Source: Luidia sarsii | Lineage: Eukaryota > Echinodermata > Asteroidea > Paxillosida > Luidiidae | NCBI GenBank assembly: GCA_949987565.1 | Contig: OX465116.1 | Coordinates: forward strand, 3,247,787 to 3,311,786 | DNA length: 64,000 nucleotides | Direction: 5' to 3' | In this document: piece by piece, positions 31,776-42,605 of the stretch | Layout of the letters: every line of letters begins with the position of its first letter | How positions within the stretch are numbered: position 1 is the stretch's first letter | Program-made: the position numbers and the translations under genes | The notes under the pieces: model-generated | The model's database searches: none | The model's input: only the letters and a program-made list of their open reading frames with translations | What the model was told of the DNA's origin: nothing

Positions 31776-32635
31776 CAGAAAGCTGCATGGTGTTAGTCAT
31801 TACCCTTCTTTTTTTTTACATTTTTGATTGAGGTGAACATTATGTGTGTTTGGTAAACATGATCGGGTAAACATTTGATGAAGGGGTAGCATAAGGGATC
31901 CCAGTGCAAACTTGTAGGATTTTTTTTTTTTCAAAAATAGAGTCACACCACAATGGCACCATCCTCCCATGTTAAACTACAGCTAGTCTGACTTCATAAT
32001 AGGATTCTAATCAGGCTATCCCATAATCACATAACATACCGGTACTGGTAGTCATGGTACTCGTTGGAACACGTGACATTCCACGTCAGACCCATGCATT
32101 TTGACCAGGTCCTTGAGATTTGATAAACATTGCCTGTAGACGGTAGACACTATTGAGTTATTATCACAAGTCCATTTTCAGCAGAGTCTGCCTTTCCAGG
32201 AGAACATTGCACTGGTCACGGACACAGTAGAATTGTATCTTAAACTCGTTAACTCTCCCACACCACCCCGATTTTTACAGATGTTAAACTATCTAAAGTG
32301 ATTTGAATATGAGTAATTTTATGTAAAAACATGGGGTTACCGTTTACCACCACGTGTTAATTATTACTTTGTGACTGCATCTTCACTACATGGGATTCGA
32401 AATGAATTCAGTGCAAATTCCTATAATCATTGTGTAAAATCGCACATCCGTTTCACAAAAAAGTCATACATACATTTTAATGATGTATTTTCCTCTGGAA
32501 GAACCTCTACACGGATCTTACCGGGCTTTTAAAACTGAATGTATTCACAAACGAACAACCAATCCACCTCCTATAAACTTGTACGAAGATGATTAAACTA
32601 TTTGACGGTTTGAAATTGAATCTACGTTGAATCTC

Positions 32636-34602
32636 TCTCCTTCCCTTGCTTTGCTTTGGTTTGCCTTTCCTTGCCTTTCCGTGCCTTTCCTTGCCTTTCC
32701 GTGCCTTCCCTTGCCTTTCCGTGCCTTTCCTTGCCTTCCCTTGCCTTTCCTTGCTTTTTCTTGCCTATTATACTTGCATTTGCCTTGCCTTTCCCTACCT
32801 CGCCTTCCCTTGCTTTGCTTTGCTTTGCCTTTCCGTGCATTTCTTTGCCTTTCCTTGCCTTTGCCTTGCCTTTCCTTGCCTTTCCTTGCCTTTCCTTGCC
32901 TTTGCCTTGCCTTTGCCTTGCCTTGCCTTTCCTTGCCTTACCTCGCCTGTCCTTGCCTTGCATTGCCTTGCCTTGCCTTACCTCGTCTTGCCTTGTATTG
33001 CCTTGCCTTGCCTTGCCTTACCTCGTCTTGCTTTGCCTTGCCTTGCCTTGCCTTGCCTTGCCTTGCCTTGCCTTGCCTTGCCTTGCCTTGCCTTGCCTTG
33101 CCTTGCCTTGCCTTCGATCCTTGCCTTTCCTTCGATCCTTGCCTTCCCTTTGCCTTGCCCAACCTCGCCTTCCCTTACTTTGCTTTACTTTGCTTTGCCT
33201 TTCCGTGCCTTCCTTGCCTTGCCTTTTAATTCATCACATTGCCTTACCTCACCTTGTCTTACCTCGCTTCGCCTTGCCTTTCCTTTACTTGCCTTGCCTT
33301 GCCCTGCCACGCCTCGCCTTGCTTTGCTTTGCTTTGCTTGCCTTGCCTTGCTTTGCTTTGCCTTGCCTTCCCTTACCTCGTCTTGCCTTATCTTGCCTTG
33401 CCTTGCCTTGCCTTGCCTTGCCTTGCCTTGCCTTGCCTTGCCTTGCCTTGCCTTGCCTTGCCTTGCCTTACATCGTCTTCCTTTGCCTTACCTCGCCTCG
33501 CCTTGCCTTTCCTTTACTTGCCTTACGTTGCCTCGCCTCGCCTCGCCTTGCATTGCCTTGCCTTTCCTCGTCTTGCCTTTGCCTTTGCCTTTGCCTTTGC
33601 CTTTGCCTTTGCCTTGCCTCGCCTCGCCTTACCTTGGCTTGCCTTGCCTTGCCTTGCCTTGCCTTTACTTGCCTTGCCTTGCCTTGCCTTGCCTTGCCTT
33701 GCCTTGCCTTGCCTTGCCTTGCCTTCGATCCTTGCCTTTCCTTCGATCCTTGCCTTGCCTTTGCCTTGCCCTACCTCGCCTTCCCTTGCTTTGCTTTACT
33801 TTGCTTCGCCTTTCCGTGCCTTCGTTGCCTTGCCTTTTAATTCCTCACATTGCATTACCTCGCCTTGCCTTACCTCGCCTCGCCTCGCCTTGCCTTTCCT
33901 TTCCATTACTTGCCTTGCCTTGCCTCGCCTTGCTTTGCTTTCCTTGCCTTTCCTTTCCTTTCCTTTCCTTTCCTTGCCTTGCTTTGCCTTGCCTTCCCTT
34001 ACCTCGTCTTGCCTTGTATTGCCTTGCCTTGCCTTGCCTTACATCGTCTTCCTTTGCCTTACCTCGCCTCGCCTTCCCTTTCCTTTACTTGCCTTACCTC
34101 GCCTTGCCTCGCCTCGCCTCGCCTTGCATTGCCTTGCCTTTCCTCGTCTTGCCTTTGCCTTTGCCTTTGCCGTTGCCTTTGCCTTTGCCTTGCCTTGCCT
34201 TGCCTTGCCTTGCCTTGCCTTGCCTCGCCTCGCCTTACCTTGGCTTACCTTGCCTTGCCTTTACTTTACTTGCTTTGCCTTGCCTTGTCTTGCCTTGCCT
34301 TGCCTTGCCTTGTCTTGCCTTGCCTTGCCTCGCCTTGTCTTGCCTTGCCTTGCCTTGCCTTGCCTTGCCTTGCCTTGCCTTGCCTTGCCTTGCCTTGCCT
34401 TGCCTTGCCTTGCCTCGCCTTGCATTGCCTTGCCTTTCCTCGTCTTGCCTTTGCCTTTGCCTTTGCCTTTGCCTTTGCCTTTGCCTTTGCCTTTGCCTTG
34501 CCTTGCCTTGCCTTGCCTTGCCTCGCCTCGCCTTACCTTGGCTTGCCTTGCCTTTACTTTACTTGCCTTGCCTTGCCTTGCCTTGCCTTGCCTTGCCTTT
34601 TT
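32636..34602. repeat. CCTTG / CCTTTG microsatellite-minisatellite array, 2 kb
   Basis: Tandem CCTTG pentamers mixed with CCTTTG hexamers and longer composite blocks (CTTCGATCCTTGCCTTTCC; TCGCCTCGCCTTACCTTGG) that themselves recur, so there is higher-order structure. Open frames on both strands (Leu/Pro/Cys/Ala-rich plus, Gly/Lys/Gln/Arg-rich minus) are products of low complexity. It lies in intron 1 of gene A, about 260 bp downstream of its first exon. Confidence 0.95.
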
Positions 34603-34861
34603 TTTCACAACTCGGGAAAGCGTACAATTAAAGCTAAATATCGAATTGTTTTTTTTCTCGATTTTTAGTGTAGGCCCTATATGTGACTAGATTTTAATCA
34701 ACTCAAAAAAGTCTAAATTCGCACCGTTGGATGGAAACTCCTTATTACGTATACTTAAAACAATGAGTGTTTCTGCAAATCATGTTGCTATCTGTGTATG
34801 CATGGATGAACATAAACTGTGCTTCACGCGATCAGGGAACTTACTAAAGCAGGGAACTAAC

Positions 34862-35218
34862 CTGACTAGATGGAGTTGAATGTTGACCACTGTAGTAGAT
34901 GAATCTTTGGTCTGGTATGAAATCAGCCGGGTAGTCGTCATGTTGACCATCGTTTAACTCACACACGCCATTCACTTTGTCGTAATTGAATGATAGACAC
35001 CCGTCAGTAATGATACACATCACTGTGCACATAGATCGGCTCTTCTTGCCAATGCTTTCAATGACGTGATTTCGGAGAGCCATGCTCTTAAAGGCCACGA
35101 AATCTTTTGACTGCAAAACGTGGCTGCAATTCGCAGCATAACCCGAGACGTGAACTACACTAGCCACAGAGTACAGCGCTAACATGAGCAGAAAGGCTGT
35201 GATTTCACTAGTCTCCAT
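34862..35218 (-). CDS. Apextrin-like gene A, exon 1 (signal peptide and PAN/Apple domain)
   Basis: First coding exon, 119 codons. The ATG at 35,218 was chosen because it aligns with the gene B start and opens a signal peptide (METSEITAFLLMLALYSVAS, cleavage probably near HVSG). The rest is a PAN/Apple-like module: NCSHVLQSKDF, RSMCTVMCIITDGCLSFNYD, GVCELND, RFIYYSGQ, with the C-x3-C-x5-C core of that fold. It ends in phase 0 at CAG|GTTAGT and joins the 46-bp exon 9 kb away. The complete protein would be about 344 residues: signal peptide, PAN, short linker, ApeC. PAN domains bind proteins or carbohydrate; together with ApeC this suggests a secreted recognition or matrix protein. The long intron 1 results from inserted repeats. 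Confidence 0.92.
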
Positions 35219-35872
35219 GTCCAATGGTGACAGACGTCTCCTGTGTAAGAAAAGAACCCTTGGTGTGGTGGATGCAAACGCGTCTCCTGAAAGTGATAAC
35301 TATTCCACTTACACGAACTCGGAGCCGGCTTGCAGTGAGAAACTCGTAGCCTATCTGAAGTACAACGAGTTGACACCACAGGAAAGTCTGTGGCTTACAT
35401 ATCAATACTGATCATGGCGCCCTCTATCGGGATATTTTTTAGAAGAAAATGTATTCGTGTGTTTGTTTAAGTAATCTTCAACGGCTTTTATGACAGCAGA
35501 AATGCTTCACGAATCAGGGCACTTCAAACAGATTAAGTAGCTGCAGGTCCATCGTGGGAGGATTTGTAAAGACAAATTATTTTGATAAATCATTTCCTCG
35601 AATATAGTCAGGGAGTATATAAAGTCATGACCCTGGAGAAGCCGTACTCTTCTGTCTTAGAATGTTCAGATGTTAATTATGCTACGTACAGCCGATAATA
35701 ATTAAGGAAAGGGGTGTCATACCTAAACAGAGTCTTGGTGGATGAGCTGTGGAACACTGCCTGAATGGAACAGTGTGCATTACTATTAATTACCGTTAAA
35801 CAATTATGCATTCTTTTGCTCATGTGGTACATCGGTGCCATTGGCGTATAGTGGTTACTGATGATGGTTTAT
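35219..35872. other. Boundary between gene A and the gene B unit
   Basis: 35,400-35,460 (GGCGCCCTCTATCGGGATAT) matches the same position upstream of gene B at 45,270. From about 35,580 the sequence restarts with the 3' flank of the unit (cf. 14,970). This is the junction of the head-to-tail duplication. At 35,826-35,870 a remnant of the membrane-segment ORF tail is present, frameshifted. Confidence 0.65.
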
Positions 35873-36333
35873 ATATGTGACCCGGCACAGCATAATGAGG
35901 AATAACCACCACTTTCGAGATTTTGAGATTTTCTAATGATGTGGAGAAGTATACCATTAGCTTTCGAATAATATCAAATTTATTTCCGTATGAACTTTGT
36001 TGTAAATAGTAGAGGGGGAGTGCGCTCGTTCATTTGGCACCCGGACACAATATTTTTTTTTATAGCAGCACCATTCTAACTCCTCGAAAGCGGCCATTCA
36101 AAAAAGCAGGAACTTTATATTTTCATGAAAACAGTACACAAACACTTCCCCGAAATCCTCGTATTTTTCAACATTTATTAATTGACATAATATCCTCCAA
36201 TACATTAACTTTCCGACAATACAAAAAAAAAGATTTTTAATCGAATTGAGAAGATATTTTGACTTCATGCGTTGTTTACTCGAAAATTGTTTTGGTGGGA
36301 TATTCCTCATGTCGCTGTGCCGGGTCACATATG
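35873..36333. mobile_element. MITE family 1, copy 5
   Basis: Long form with both terminal repeats (ATATGTGACCCGGCACAGC; GTGCCGGGTCACATAT). It interrupts the sequence homologous to 15,430-15,690 at gene A, where no insertion exists, so it arrived after the gene duplication. Confidence 0.85.
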
Positions 36334-36990
36334 TGCATCAAAACAGCATAGGGGTGAAACCAGGGTGAAGCCAGGATTGGTGGAAGTGGGATTGAAACAA
36401 GAAAAGGATTTGTGTTTTGGGAGAGGTTTCATATACATAGTATAGACACTGGCGCCTATGGCTATTTATTAATGTTTCTTCATGCTACCTAAAACAGGTG
36501 CCACTTTACTGTGTGTACTTCACTATCAACAGCCTTCACCCCTCATGATTATTCACGTGTGATTCGTCGGTATTGTATCGCCTATTGAACAACATATTGA
36601 TTATCTTGCTTGCAGTGTAATTTAGAACCGACTCATCGAAAAATCTACATTTTTTTACGTACGCGCACGTACACCGACACATTTCAGTGACTGAAAAGAA
36701 AAATACGCTCTCAGCATTCTTTCTGTGCACAGAGTGCTCGAATAAATCCCTTTGACATTCCTTGGTGCAATGATTACTTGTGCTGTTTCTACACAGTCAA
36801 TGTTGAAAATAAAATCAAGTACTTTCACAAAGTACTGAACAAACACGACTCAGTTGAAGGAATCTCGGGATCATTGAATTTTCAGAACAAATTCATTATT
36901 GAGTATTAGAAGTCGACTATTAAAATCAAACACTAAATTAACACACGTCTGAACAAGTCTGAACACTGTAAGACTAGAACCCTAACGCTT
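36334..36990. other. 3' flank of gene B, no gene seen
   Basis: Diverged counterpart of 15.7-16.4 kb. No exon was recognised. Confidence 0.5.
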
Positions 36991-37014
36991 TACACCTCCC
37001 GCACAGGACGCGTA

Positions 37015-37335
37015 CTGTATACCATAATTTACCACAGTGCCTTCAGGGGTGCAGGCTCACATACCACAGGATACCACAAAAATCACGCTGTGGTATGTCG
37101 TGGTGTATGGCCCTTATCCTCCCAAACACAGCACTGCACAGACAGTGCCTGACAGCCTATATACTACAACAAACCCCATTGTGGTATTTCCTGGTGTATG
37201 TGCCACAGGAAACCACACTGCACTCATGGGTAAAGGTCCAAATACCACACATCACCACAAGCATTTTTGTGTGTAGAGGACTGTATACCACAACATACCA
37301 CAGGAAAAACCATGCGTGGTTAATTGTGGTTTCAA
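37015..37335. repeat. Cluster of TACCACA / TGTGGTA motifs in both orientations
   Basis: ATACCACA or TTACCACA occurs near 37,030, 37,060, 37,070, 37,240, 37,277 and 37,290, and TGTGGTAT near 37,091 and 37,182, in about 300 bp. It is not a strict tandem array. Location is about 120 bp beyond the stop codon of gene B. It is absent from the corresponding flank of gene A. Confidence 0.6.
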
Positions 37336-37457
37336 TGCCTGTTAAGCTTTTCAGCGTTTAAATAACACTGGCTCGTTCTACAAAGTTTTTGATCAAACAA
37401 GTGAGGTTCATTTCTTTAAGATCAATGGCCACCCAGTATCTATCAAAAACTGAAGCT

Positions 37458-37804
37458 TTACACGTAATTGTAGAAACAAAAGTAAACTTTGATATTAAAG
37501 TTTGTATCCAAAGTACTGTACGGGTACGGGTGTTTTCGAATGATATTTGAGTCTTGATCATCTGGAACATCCGACCTGATCCATTCCCGAGACACGGCCA
37601 TCCCCTGCACCTCCTGGCATTGCGAGGTATAAGGGAAGAGATAGAAAGGGCTGTGCGTAGGCAGGGTGATTGGCTGGGATGCATTGCCTCCAGTCATACA
37701 GCAGTAGTCCATACGGAAGCTGCCGTTGTACTGCCCGGATGGCACGGTGCCATTCACGGTGTGGTGATTGATACCGGTCCAAATCAACGACCCCGATGAC
37801 ATAT
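37458..37804 (-). CDS. Apextrin-like gene B, exon 4 (C-terminal half of ApeC domain)
   Basis: 347 bp including TAA, acceptor TTTGCTCCCAACAG, phase 1. It encodes DMSSGSLIWTGINHH, GTVPSGQYNGSFRMDYCC, ITLPTHSPFYLFPY and CQEVQGMAVSREWIRSDVPD, then a tail unlike that of gene A. Upstream the same frame runs on through the 34-bp minisatellite; that extension is not coding, because the acceptor and phase fix the exon start. The intron before it consists almost wholly of the minisatellite. Confidence 0.92.
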
Positions 37805-37821
37805 CTGTTGGGAGCAAATGA

Positions 37822-39150
37822 AGGAATGGCAATCGAGTGAGCTTGTGTGGAATGGCAATCGAGTGAGCTTGTGGAAAACAATGGAATGGCAATCGAGTGA
37901 GCTTGTGGAAAACAATGGAATGGCAATCGAGTGAGCTTGTGGAAAACAATGGAATGGCAATCGAGTGAGCTTCTGGAAAACAAAGGAATGGCAATCGAGT
38001 GAGCTTGTTGAAAACAATGGAATGGCAATCGAGTGAGCTTGTGGGAAAACAATGGAATGGCAATCGAGTGAGCTTGTGGAAAACAATGGAATGGCAATCG
38101 AGTGAGCTTGTGGAAAACAATGGAATGGCAATCGAGTGAGCTTGTGGAAAACAATGGAATGGCAATCGAGTGAGCTTGTGGGAAAACAATGGAATGGCAA
38201 TCGAGTGAGCTTGTGGAAAACAATGGAATGGCAATCGAGTGAGCTTGTGGAAAACAATGGAACGGCAATCGAGTGAGCTTGTGGAAAACAATGGAATGGC
38301 AATCGAGTGAGCTTGTGGAAAACAATGGAACGGCAATCGAGTGAGCTTGTGGAAAACAATGGAATGGCAATCGAGTGAGCTTGTGGAAAACAATGGAATG
38401 GCAATCGAGTGACCTTGTGGAAAACAATGGAATGGCAATCGAGTGAGCTTGTGGAAAACAATGGAATGGCAATCGAGTGAGCTTGTGGAAAACAATGGAA
38501 TGGCAATCGAGTGAGCTTGTGGGAAAACAATGGAATGGCAATCGAGTGAGCTTGTGGAAAACAATGGAATGGCAATCGAGTGAGCTTGTGGAAAACAATG
38601 GAACGGCAATCGAGTGAGCTTGTGGAAAACAATGGAATGGCAATCGAGTGAGCTTATGGAAAACAATGGAATGACAATCGAGTGAGCTTGTGGAAAACAA
38701 TGGAATGGCAATCGAGTGAGCTTGTGGAAAACAATGGAATGGCAATCGAGTGAGCTTGTGGGAAAACAATGGAATGGCAATCGAGTGAGCTTGTGGAAAA
38801 CAATGGAATGGCAATCGAGTGAGCTTGTGGAAAACAATGGAATGGCAATCGAGTGAGCTTGTGGGAAAACAATGGAATGGCAATCGAGTGAGCTTCTGGA
38901 AAACAAAGGAATGGCAATCGAGTGAGCTTGTTGAAAACAATGGAATGGCAATCGAGTGAGCTTGTGGGAAAACAATGGAATGGCAATCGAGTGAGCTTGT
39001 GGAAAACAATGGAATGGCAATCGAGTGAGCTTGTGGGAAAACAATGGAATGGCAATCGAGTGAGCTTGTGGAAAACAATGGAATGGCAATCGAGTGAACT
39101 TGTGGGAAAACAATGGACTGGCAATCGAGTGAGCTTGTGGAAAACGGCCA
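37822..39150. repeat. 34-bp minisatellite filling intron 3 of gene B
   Basis: Roughly 39 head-to-tail copies of a 34-bp unit (GGAATGGCAATCGAGTGAGC then TTGTGGAAAACAAT). A 35-bp form with GTGGGAAAAC recurs, and point variants (AACGGCAATC, TTCTGGAAAACAAAGG, TTGTTGAAAAC) repeat in order, showing blockwise duplication. Long open frames on the minus strand (HSIAIPLFSTSSLDC-type) are artefacts of the array. Confidence 0.96.
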
Positions 39151-39270
39151 TCTTGCTTGAGGATTCAGGATTGACAGCAGTGCATATAATAGGCGAAGCT
39201 GCCGTCCTGGTACAAATAATGAGGCCTTCTATCAAAGTCTTAGATGCGATGTATGCATGCTAATACTTAC

Positions 39271-39555
39271 CAGTCGGGCAGTGGTCTCCAAACTTGTAGA
39301 CGCAGTACTCCCCCAGCGGCCATTCCTGCTCACACTCACTCACGCGGTCTACCGTCTTCATGCAGTAGTGTTCGTACATGTCGTTCTCCCAGTGGGGCCC
39401 CTTCAGATGCAGCGGAGATGACCAGAAGTTAGTGGATTTCTTGTCGTCCGTGTCGTAGAGGCAGTAGCCAGTCTCCCAGGTGAAGCCACGACTAGTCGGG
39501 CAACCGCTGGTCGGCATTGGTAGACCGTACATGCCTACCGGCCATGTATTGTTAG
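39271..39555 (-). CDS. Apextrin-like gene B, exon 3 (N-terminal half of ApeC domain)
   Basis: 285 bp, acceptor CCCCTCACTACAG, donor CGACTG|GTAAGTA, phase 1 at both ends. It encodes NNTWPVGMYGLPMPTSGCP, FTWETGYCLYDTD, HYCMK and WPLGEYCVYKFGDHCP. It differs from gene A mainly in the loop following DTD (DKKSTNFWSS versus ESNPHNDWSS). Confidence 0.93.
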
Positions 39556-40149
39556 CTGTAGTGAGGGGGAAAAACGAAGTCTTCAGACGTCATAAGATCC
39601 CCACACCTTCAAACGCATTAGGCGAACCCTTGGGGTTTCCTTGGTACTGCATGAATTGTGATCAATTTCAGCGATATATAATGAAAAAGGTGCTTTTCAC
39701 CCCTGGCCCCTGAAACAACTAATGCTCTCATAATCTCAGCAAATTGGCTATGATATTACTTTAGATATTTACTTTAGATGTTTTTAAAGATTATTGCCAA
39801 AGCAGTGAATTGAAGACTACGGTGTATGCAATAAGATTATGATTGAACGAGGATCCAAACCCGAGTCTTCTTCTTTGAAATTCAATTGGTGAGCCCTGGA
39901 AATACACGGAGAGTTCAGGGTTGAATGCTTCTGACTAACAGGCGTCCACACTCCGGCAAACATACATTTTAATTGACTATTTTATTATTATATTGACTAA
40001 TTATATGAAAATTAAAGGATCAACGGAGTGTTCATTCTTTTTGATTCCTGAAAGGATAATTGTTTGTAGAGGCTAGTAGCAGGGTGTGTATAGAAAAACC
40101 ACGGCATAATATACTCCCTGCAAAAAAATCACATTCAGTATCAAACTGC
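39556..40149. other. Intron 2 of gene B
   Basis: No feature was recognised before the MITE at 40,150. Confidence 0.5.
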
Positions 40150-40302
40150 AGGTGATTTCACGAAACTTCAAACGCAACATTCTGTTGCGTTACTTCCGCA
40201 ACATTCTGCTGCCTTTGCTTGATACTGCAGAAAAGGGCCATTGTGGCGCAAGACTTTATTTGACGTTGCGTAACTTACGCAACGTTTCGTGAAATCGGCC
40301 CC
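40150..40302. mobile_element. MITE family 2, copy 2
   Basis: From GGTGATTTCACGAAACTTC to GTTTCGTGAAATCGGCC, inverted relative to copy 1 at 24.1 kb, with the same internal CGCAACATTCTG and GGGCCATTGTGGCGCAAGAC words. It lies in intron 2 of gene B, whereas copy 1 lies in intron 3 of gene A, so the insertions are independent. Confidence 0.78.
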
Positions 40303-40352
40303 TGGTCTGCAGCGTCTTGTGGACTGATCTTACAAAATCTATTTAATTGTAC

Positions 40353-40398
40353 CTGTATAATTGCACGACAACTCCTTGTCACTGGTGCATGTCCCTCT
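40353..40398 (-). CDS. Apextrin-like gene B, exon 2 (46-bp linker exon)
   Basis: Microexon encoding RGTCTSDKELSCNYT plus one base, between acceptor GGTTCAACATGCAG and donor TATACAG|GTACAA. Phase 0 in, phase 1 out, identical to the gene A arrangement. Confidence 0.88.
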
Positions 40399-40694
40399 CT
40401 GCATGTTGAACCAAACAAATGACGAAAAGAATAAAACAATTTAGAAATTAAGTCACATTACCCCCAATAGCCTACTATTGTCCCTATAGGATCCCCGATA
40501 CTCAGCGTCTTAGCACCAGGTCTCGCAGAATCGGTAGTCCGACGTCCCGGGACCAGCCAATGTTGTCGTTGGACAACCAGAATGTTCCAGGCTGCCAGCC
40601 TGACGGGCAAGCCCAGTCAAAAAGAAATCGTCAAAAGTCAAAAGTGGTTACGTCGAAACTGCCTTCAACTCGAAGTCTTTGAATAATAATTCTC

Positions 40695-40813
40695 AATATT
40701 TAGTGGGCCTGAGAAAGGTCCTGCCAGGATCAAAAGTCAGGCCCACTAAATTTCGAGGTTTCCATTTTGGTAATTTTAGTCAGTAAGCAGTTTGCAACAT
40801 TTTTGTATAACAC
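40695..40813. mobile_element. Hairpin element, short inverted copy
   Basis: Reverse-oriented relative to 692-840: TTTAGTGGGCCTGAG, then AGGTCCTGCCAGGATC, GTCAGGCCCACTAAATTT, and the unpaired side TTTTGGTAATTTTAGTCAGT to GTATAACAC. Possible target duplication, CTTTGAATAATAATTCTC versus CTTTAAAGAATTATTCTC, with several mismatches, so an older copy. Confidence 0.65.
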
Positions 40814-40830
40814 TTTAAAGAATTATTCTC

Positions 40831-41977
40831 CGTAACTCTAAAATAATGTCGACACCGCTGAAACCTATCCAAATCGATTCTTTCTGGATAAATGTTGTGA
40901 AATAGTCACTAAAAATGTAAAATGTAAATTGTTTTCGGATTGGCAGATTTTGTTTTATTGGCTGACTGATCCCAACATAGAATGGTACCCACAACAAAGT
41001 CTGGGTACCAGACTATTTCTTTCAATCCTCTTTGGCCTGCGATGCGTACGTCACGAACAGCGCCACCGTGCGATGCGTTCAATGACTGATTATGATTTAA
41101 TCTTATTTTGTTTCAATTATAAATTTAATTTTAAAAATCGACTCGAAAAGAAATATTTTACTTCTATAAAGCATGTATAAAACTGGCCCCAAAATAATTG
41201 CATCAATTAAAAAATAATCCATTGCATTAGCCCTTTAATGTACTGCACTCCAGTGTTGAGCATTGCCCAAGCGAAACCTTTAGCCATGAATGGGGCTCAC
41301 GCTTCGGAAGACGATCTACTGGCAATCACATTATTTAAAGTCCGTCGAAATATTAGCTGAGTGCCGTCTAATATCTTATTCAAGACGAAGTACTTCCCAA
41401 TTTTAGGGACAGAATACGAAAGCAGAGACGTCATGCATTAATCATAGCAGTAAAGGACTACAATGCCGTCCATTTTAGATGAAGGACATCCATTCCTGGT
41501 TCGGGTCACACAGAGCTAGCTATTTGTAGGCAATTCAGTTGGTAGCAATTTTGCCACTAGCATATTAATGAGAAGCAGAACGTCAATGTCACACGCGGCA
41601 ATTCAAACTTAACGCGCACGCAGCAAGCATCGCCTACACGGGGGCAACTTGTTTTGTTTTCAAATACACTGTGCACGTATAATTATGTACAGTTTACAGG
41701 TACGCGATATGACCAATGAATCAACGAATAATGCACTCTGAATGTTCAATGTTGTTGGCATATTTATGTGGTCTAAACAGATAACAGCAGCGCGATTAGT
41801 GACGTATTGATGTATTCTCACGAAATAGATGATGCTGTAACTGTCCATGAACATAAACTAATTTCTGAATTGATTGGGGAGTATTTCGATTCTGTCTTTA
41901 TACCTTCTGCGGTAGACTTACCAAAGGTTCCTTGTAAATGAACCATTCCTATTCCCAACTTCAACGATAGGCCTATA
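40831..41977. other. Intron 1 of gene B, no gene seen
   Basis: Ordinary AT-rich intronic sequence; no exon or repeat family was recognised. Confidence 0.5.
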
Positions 41978-41978
41978 C

Positions 41979-42008
<30 letters not shown>
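41978..42008. repeat. (ATT)n microsatellite
   Basis: Ten uninterrupted ATT triplets. Confidence 0.95.
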
Positions 42009-42009
<1 letters not shown>

Positions 42010-42605
42010 TATTTGATCAATACAAATTTAGACAGAAATGTTCAAGGCAAAACACAAATCCAATCTACGAAGTAAAGAAAAACATCACAAAAAGGAGGAT
42101 AGGAAAAAGCACAAACAGAAATCCGATTAAAAGTATAGGGCCTACATCAAAGCAGGAAAAGTTGGTCAGGGGATGCAAAAGTAAAATTAACTACTATAAT
42201 TACCAGCAGGTACGCAGCCCTGCACTTAACCTAAGATGGCTACATAACAAACAAACGAACAGATAAACTAACAGACAGAACAAATCAAAATGACCCCACG
42301 ATGAACAAAATGACGGTCGGGAGGAGAATGGGGACTGAAGAGGGGACTAACTAGTATCAGGAGCGAATGTTTGCTTTAGAGACCTCGGGAAATGTTGCAC
42401 AGGATCCATCACAGCCGAGTAATTAATGTGAGTAGGTAATGAGCTCCATAATCTGGGAAAGCTACGAGTGGGGGAATGCAGCATTGCTCGGGAAGGGAGA
42501 TGGCGAAATGTTAATAAGAATCTGGATGACAAGGGTTATCCAATACGTTAGCATTGATGGCTGTACATTTGCATAGGCACCGCACAAGCATTTAATTGAA
42601 GACAT

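Larger units (their letters stand above)
29437..32626. repeat. Tandem segmental duplication, copy 2 (about 3.2 kb with insertion)
   Basis: Head-to-tail partner of 26,910-29,413, separated from it by only 23 bp. It is longer mainly because a 636-bp hairpin element inserted at 30,594-31,229 after the duplication; copy 1 keeps the empty site (AAGTCTAGCTTTTGATAG). It also has a short extra TAATGACAACT next to the insertion. Confidence 0.93.

Noticed and set aside
32627..34690. Several 100-660-codon frames on both strands, Leu/Pro/Cys or Lys/Gly/Arg/Gln-rich
   Set aside because: Low-complexity CCTTG array; all frames open on both strands for compositional reasons.
34862..35224. Starting gene A at 35,224
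   Set aside because: That codon is TTG; the ATG at 35,218 aligns with the gene B start and opens the signal peptide.
37458..39113. A 551-codon frame joining HSIAIPLF repeats to the ApeC exon, plus two overlapping frames
   Set aside because: The repeat part is the 34-bp minisatellite in intron 3; the acceptor at 37,805 and the phase from exon 3 show that only 37,458-37,804 is coding.
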